DNA of 6,746 nucleotides from an uncultured Clostridia bacterium (GTDB taxonomy: Bacteria; Bacillota; Clostridia; Christensenellales; Aristaeellaceae), in assembly GCA_904420265.1 (NCBI GenBank), contig CAJFUU010000123.1, positions 1 to 6,746 on the forward strand, read 5' to 3'. The notes under the pieces were generated by a model. The model made no database searches and had not been told where the DNA came from. It saw nothing but the letters and a program-made list of their open reading frames with translations. A program made the position numbers and the translations under genes. Below are positions 6,173-6,746 of this stretch, in pieces; position 1 is the first letter of the stretch, and each line of letters opens with the position of its first letter.

Positions 6173-6610
6173 CGATGGAGGGCGCGCAAAAAGCGCCGGA
6201 CGGCAGAAGTTTTTCCAGGTTTGTCGCAGATGGATTCCATGCGCTCTTCTTTGGCCTGCGTACAGGCGGCCCGATCGTTCGCGAGTTGCTTCGCAGGGCC
6301 GCGTTTCCATTCCGAATTTGGAGTGTCCCTCGCGGATGCGGGATCAAATGGTCCCCAAAGCCGGCGCAGCGGATAAAACCCAAATCATATGACGCATAAC
6401 AGTGGATACGCTGCAAAGACACTTCATTTTCCCCGCGCGGGACAAAGAGATGCCGGCCCATCGAGCGTTTGCGCCCCATGGCGCTCATATTCCAACCTGT
6501 TAAAGCGCCGGTATCCATGTCCGAAAGCGAGTTGACGGCTACAGCCATCAAGAACCGGCTTTGCCCACATGCCCCTGCTGGCGGCGCCGCCAACATGCCG
6601 CGCGAGGATA

Positions 6611-6746
6611 TTGGCCTCCCGCAAAGTTTGCAACCGCGCTTCCATTTCTCGAAATGGCCTCCCACGCGCCGCCGTGGGGCAGAAGCCCTTATTCCCTGGC
6701 GTTTCAGGTCTGCCCTGTTTTTTCTTGGCGCCCCGCAAAGTTTGCA
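6611..6746. repeat. Start of a 114-bp-period direct repeat, cut by the window edge
   Basis: A 22-bp motif, TTGGC followed by two variable bases and CCCGCAAAGTTTGCA, occurs at 6611-6632 and again at 6725-6746 with only those two mismatches, a spacing of exactly 114 bp. Each copy contains the palindrome GCAAAGTTTGC. Between the copies lie the hairpins CCATTTC/GAAATGG (6642-6657), CCCACG/CGTGGG (6661-6678) and GGGCAGA/TCTGCCC (6677-6715), the last followed by TGTTTTTT. The 114-bp unit has no TAA, TAG or TGA in any forward frame. It looks like the first unit of a tandem or interspersed repeat that continues to the right. Confidence 0.6.
6677..6723 (+). terminator. Terminator-like hairpin inside the 114-bp repeat
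   Basis: GGGCAGA (6677-6683) pairs with TCTGCCC (6709-6715), extendable by two G-T wobbles, and six T residues follow at 6718-6723. The 25-nt loop includes a small inner stem CCTG (6695-6698) with CAGG (6705-6708). The layout suits a + strand intrinsic terminator, but it lies about 500 bp beyond the last gene, so it more likely belongs to the repeat's own structure. Confidence 0.3.

Larger units (their letters stand above)
6173..6746. other. 574-bp right-hand region without a supportable gene
   Basis: No coding sequence can be supported. A 74-codon + frame (6175-6399) lacks a ribosome binding site, and the minus-strand frames overlap the transporter or the repeat. A small hairpin GGCGC (6181-6185) with GCGCC (6193-6197) follows the transporter stop, but the nearest T-run is 12 bases beyond, so it is a poor terminator. 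The last 136 bases hold the repeat described separately. Confidence 0.5.

Noticed and set aside
6175..6399. A 74-codon + frame immediately after the transporter
   Set aside because: No Shine-Dalgarno sequence precedes ATG 6175 and the product (MEGAQKAPDGRSF...) is unrecognised; it could be read-through of non-coding DNA.
6424..6738. A 104-codon minus-strand frame at the right edge
   Set aside because: Its sequence is produced largely by the 114-bp repeat and continues into unrelated DNA, so it is more likely a repeat artefact than a gene.
6611..6746. CRISPR array
   Set aside because: The repeated motif is 22 bp, the spacing is 114 bp, and the intervening DNA is internally structured; this does not match CRISPR repeat-spacer geometry and no cas genes are present.

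Overview
This window looks like a piece of chromosome from a moderately GC-rich anaerobic bacterium, most likely a Clostridia-type Firmicute and plausibly a gut organism. The grounds are strong AGGAGG-type ribosome binding sites, a probable TTG start, short coupled gene overlaps, and an oxygen-sensitive, ferredoxin-dependent 2-oxoacid oxidoreductase. The phylum is inferred from these traits and not proven. All five confident genes are on the + strand.

Layout. Bases 1-312 are a leader with no convincing gene; they hold a weak hairpin with a T-run and a promoter-like element ahead of the first gene. Bases 316-4532 form an aromatic 2-oxoacid/arylacetate cluster: paaK (AMP-forming arylacetate-CoA ligase), a 128-bp palindromic MITE-like element that begins right after the paaK stop codon, then iorA and iorB (indolepyruvate:ferredoxin oxidoreductase alpha and beta, overlapping by ATGA), and a 138-aa tandem-ACT protein whose start lies 2 bases after the iorB stop. 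Bases 4533-5338 are a gap of about 800 bp with no gene I can support. It contains a very strong 11-bp-stem hairpin and a second hairpin whose T-tract lies on the minus strand. Bases 5339-6172 encode a ten-helix EamA/DMT-family transporter that probably starts at TTG. Bases 6173-6746 have no supported gene and end in what appears to be the start of a 114-bp-period, hairpin-rich, stop-free repeat running off the window.

How the genes work together. IorAB interconverts aryl-pyruvates (from Trp, Phe, Tyr) with arylacetyl-CoA, CO2 and reduced ferredoxin, and PaaK interconverts arylacetates with arylacetyl-CoA using ATP. The set can therefore run as aromatic amino acid catabolism towards indole-, phenyl- or hydroxyphenylacetate, or in reverse to salvage external arylacetates into aromatic amino acids. 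The ACT protein is a likely amino-acid sensor for the module. The EamA carrier may be an unrelated neighbour or an exporter of related compounds; the sequence does not decide. I found no clearly novel system. The most unusual material is non-coding: the palindromic element between paaK and iorA and the repeat at the right edge.
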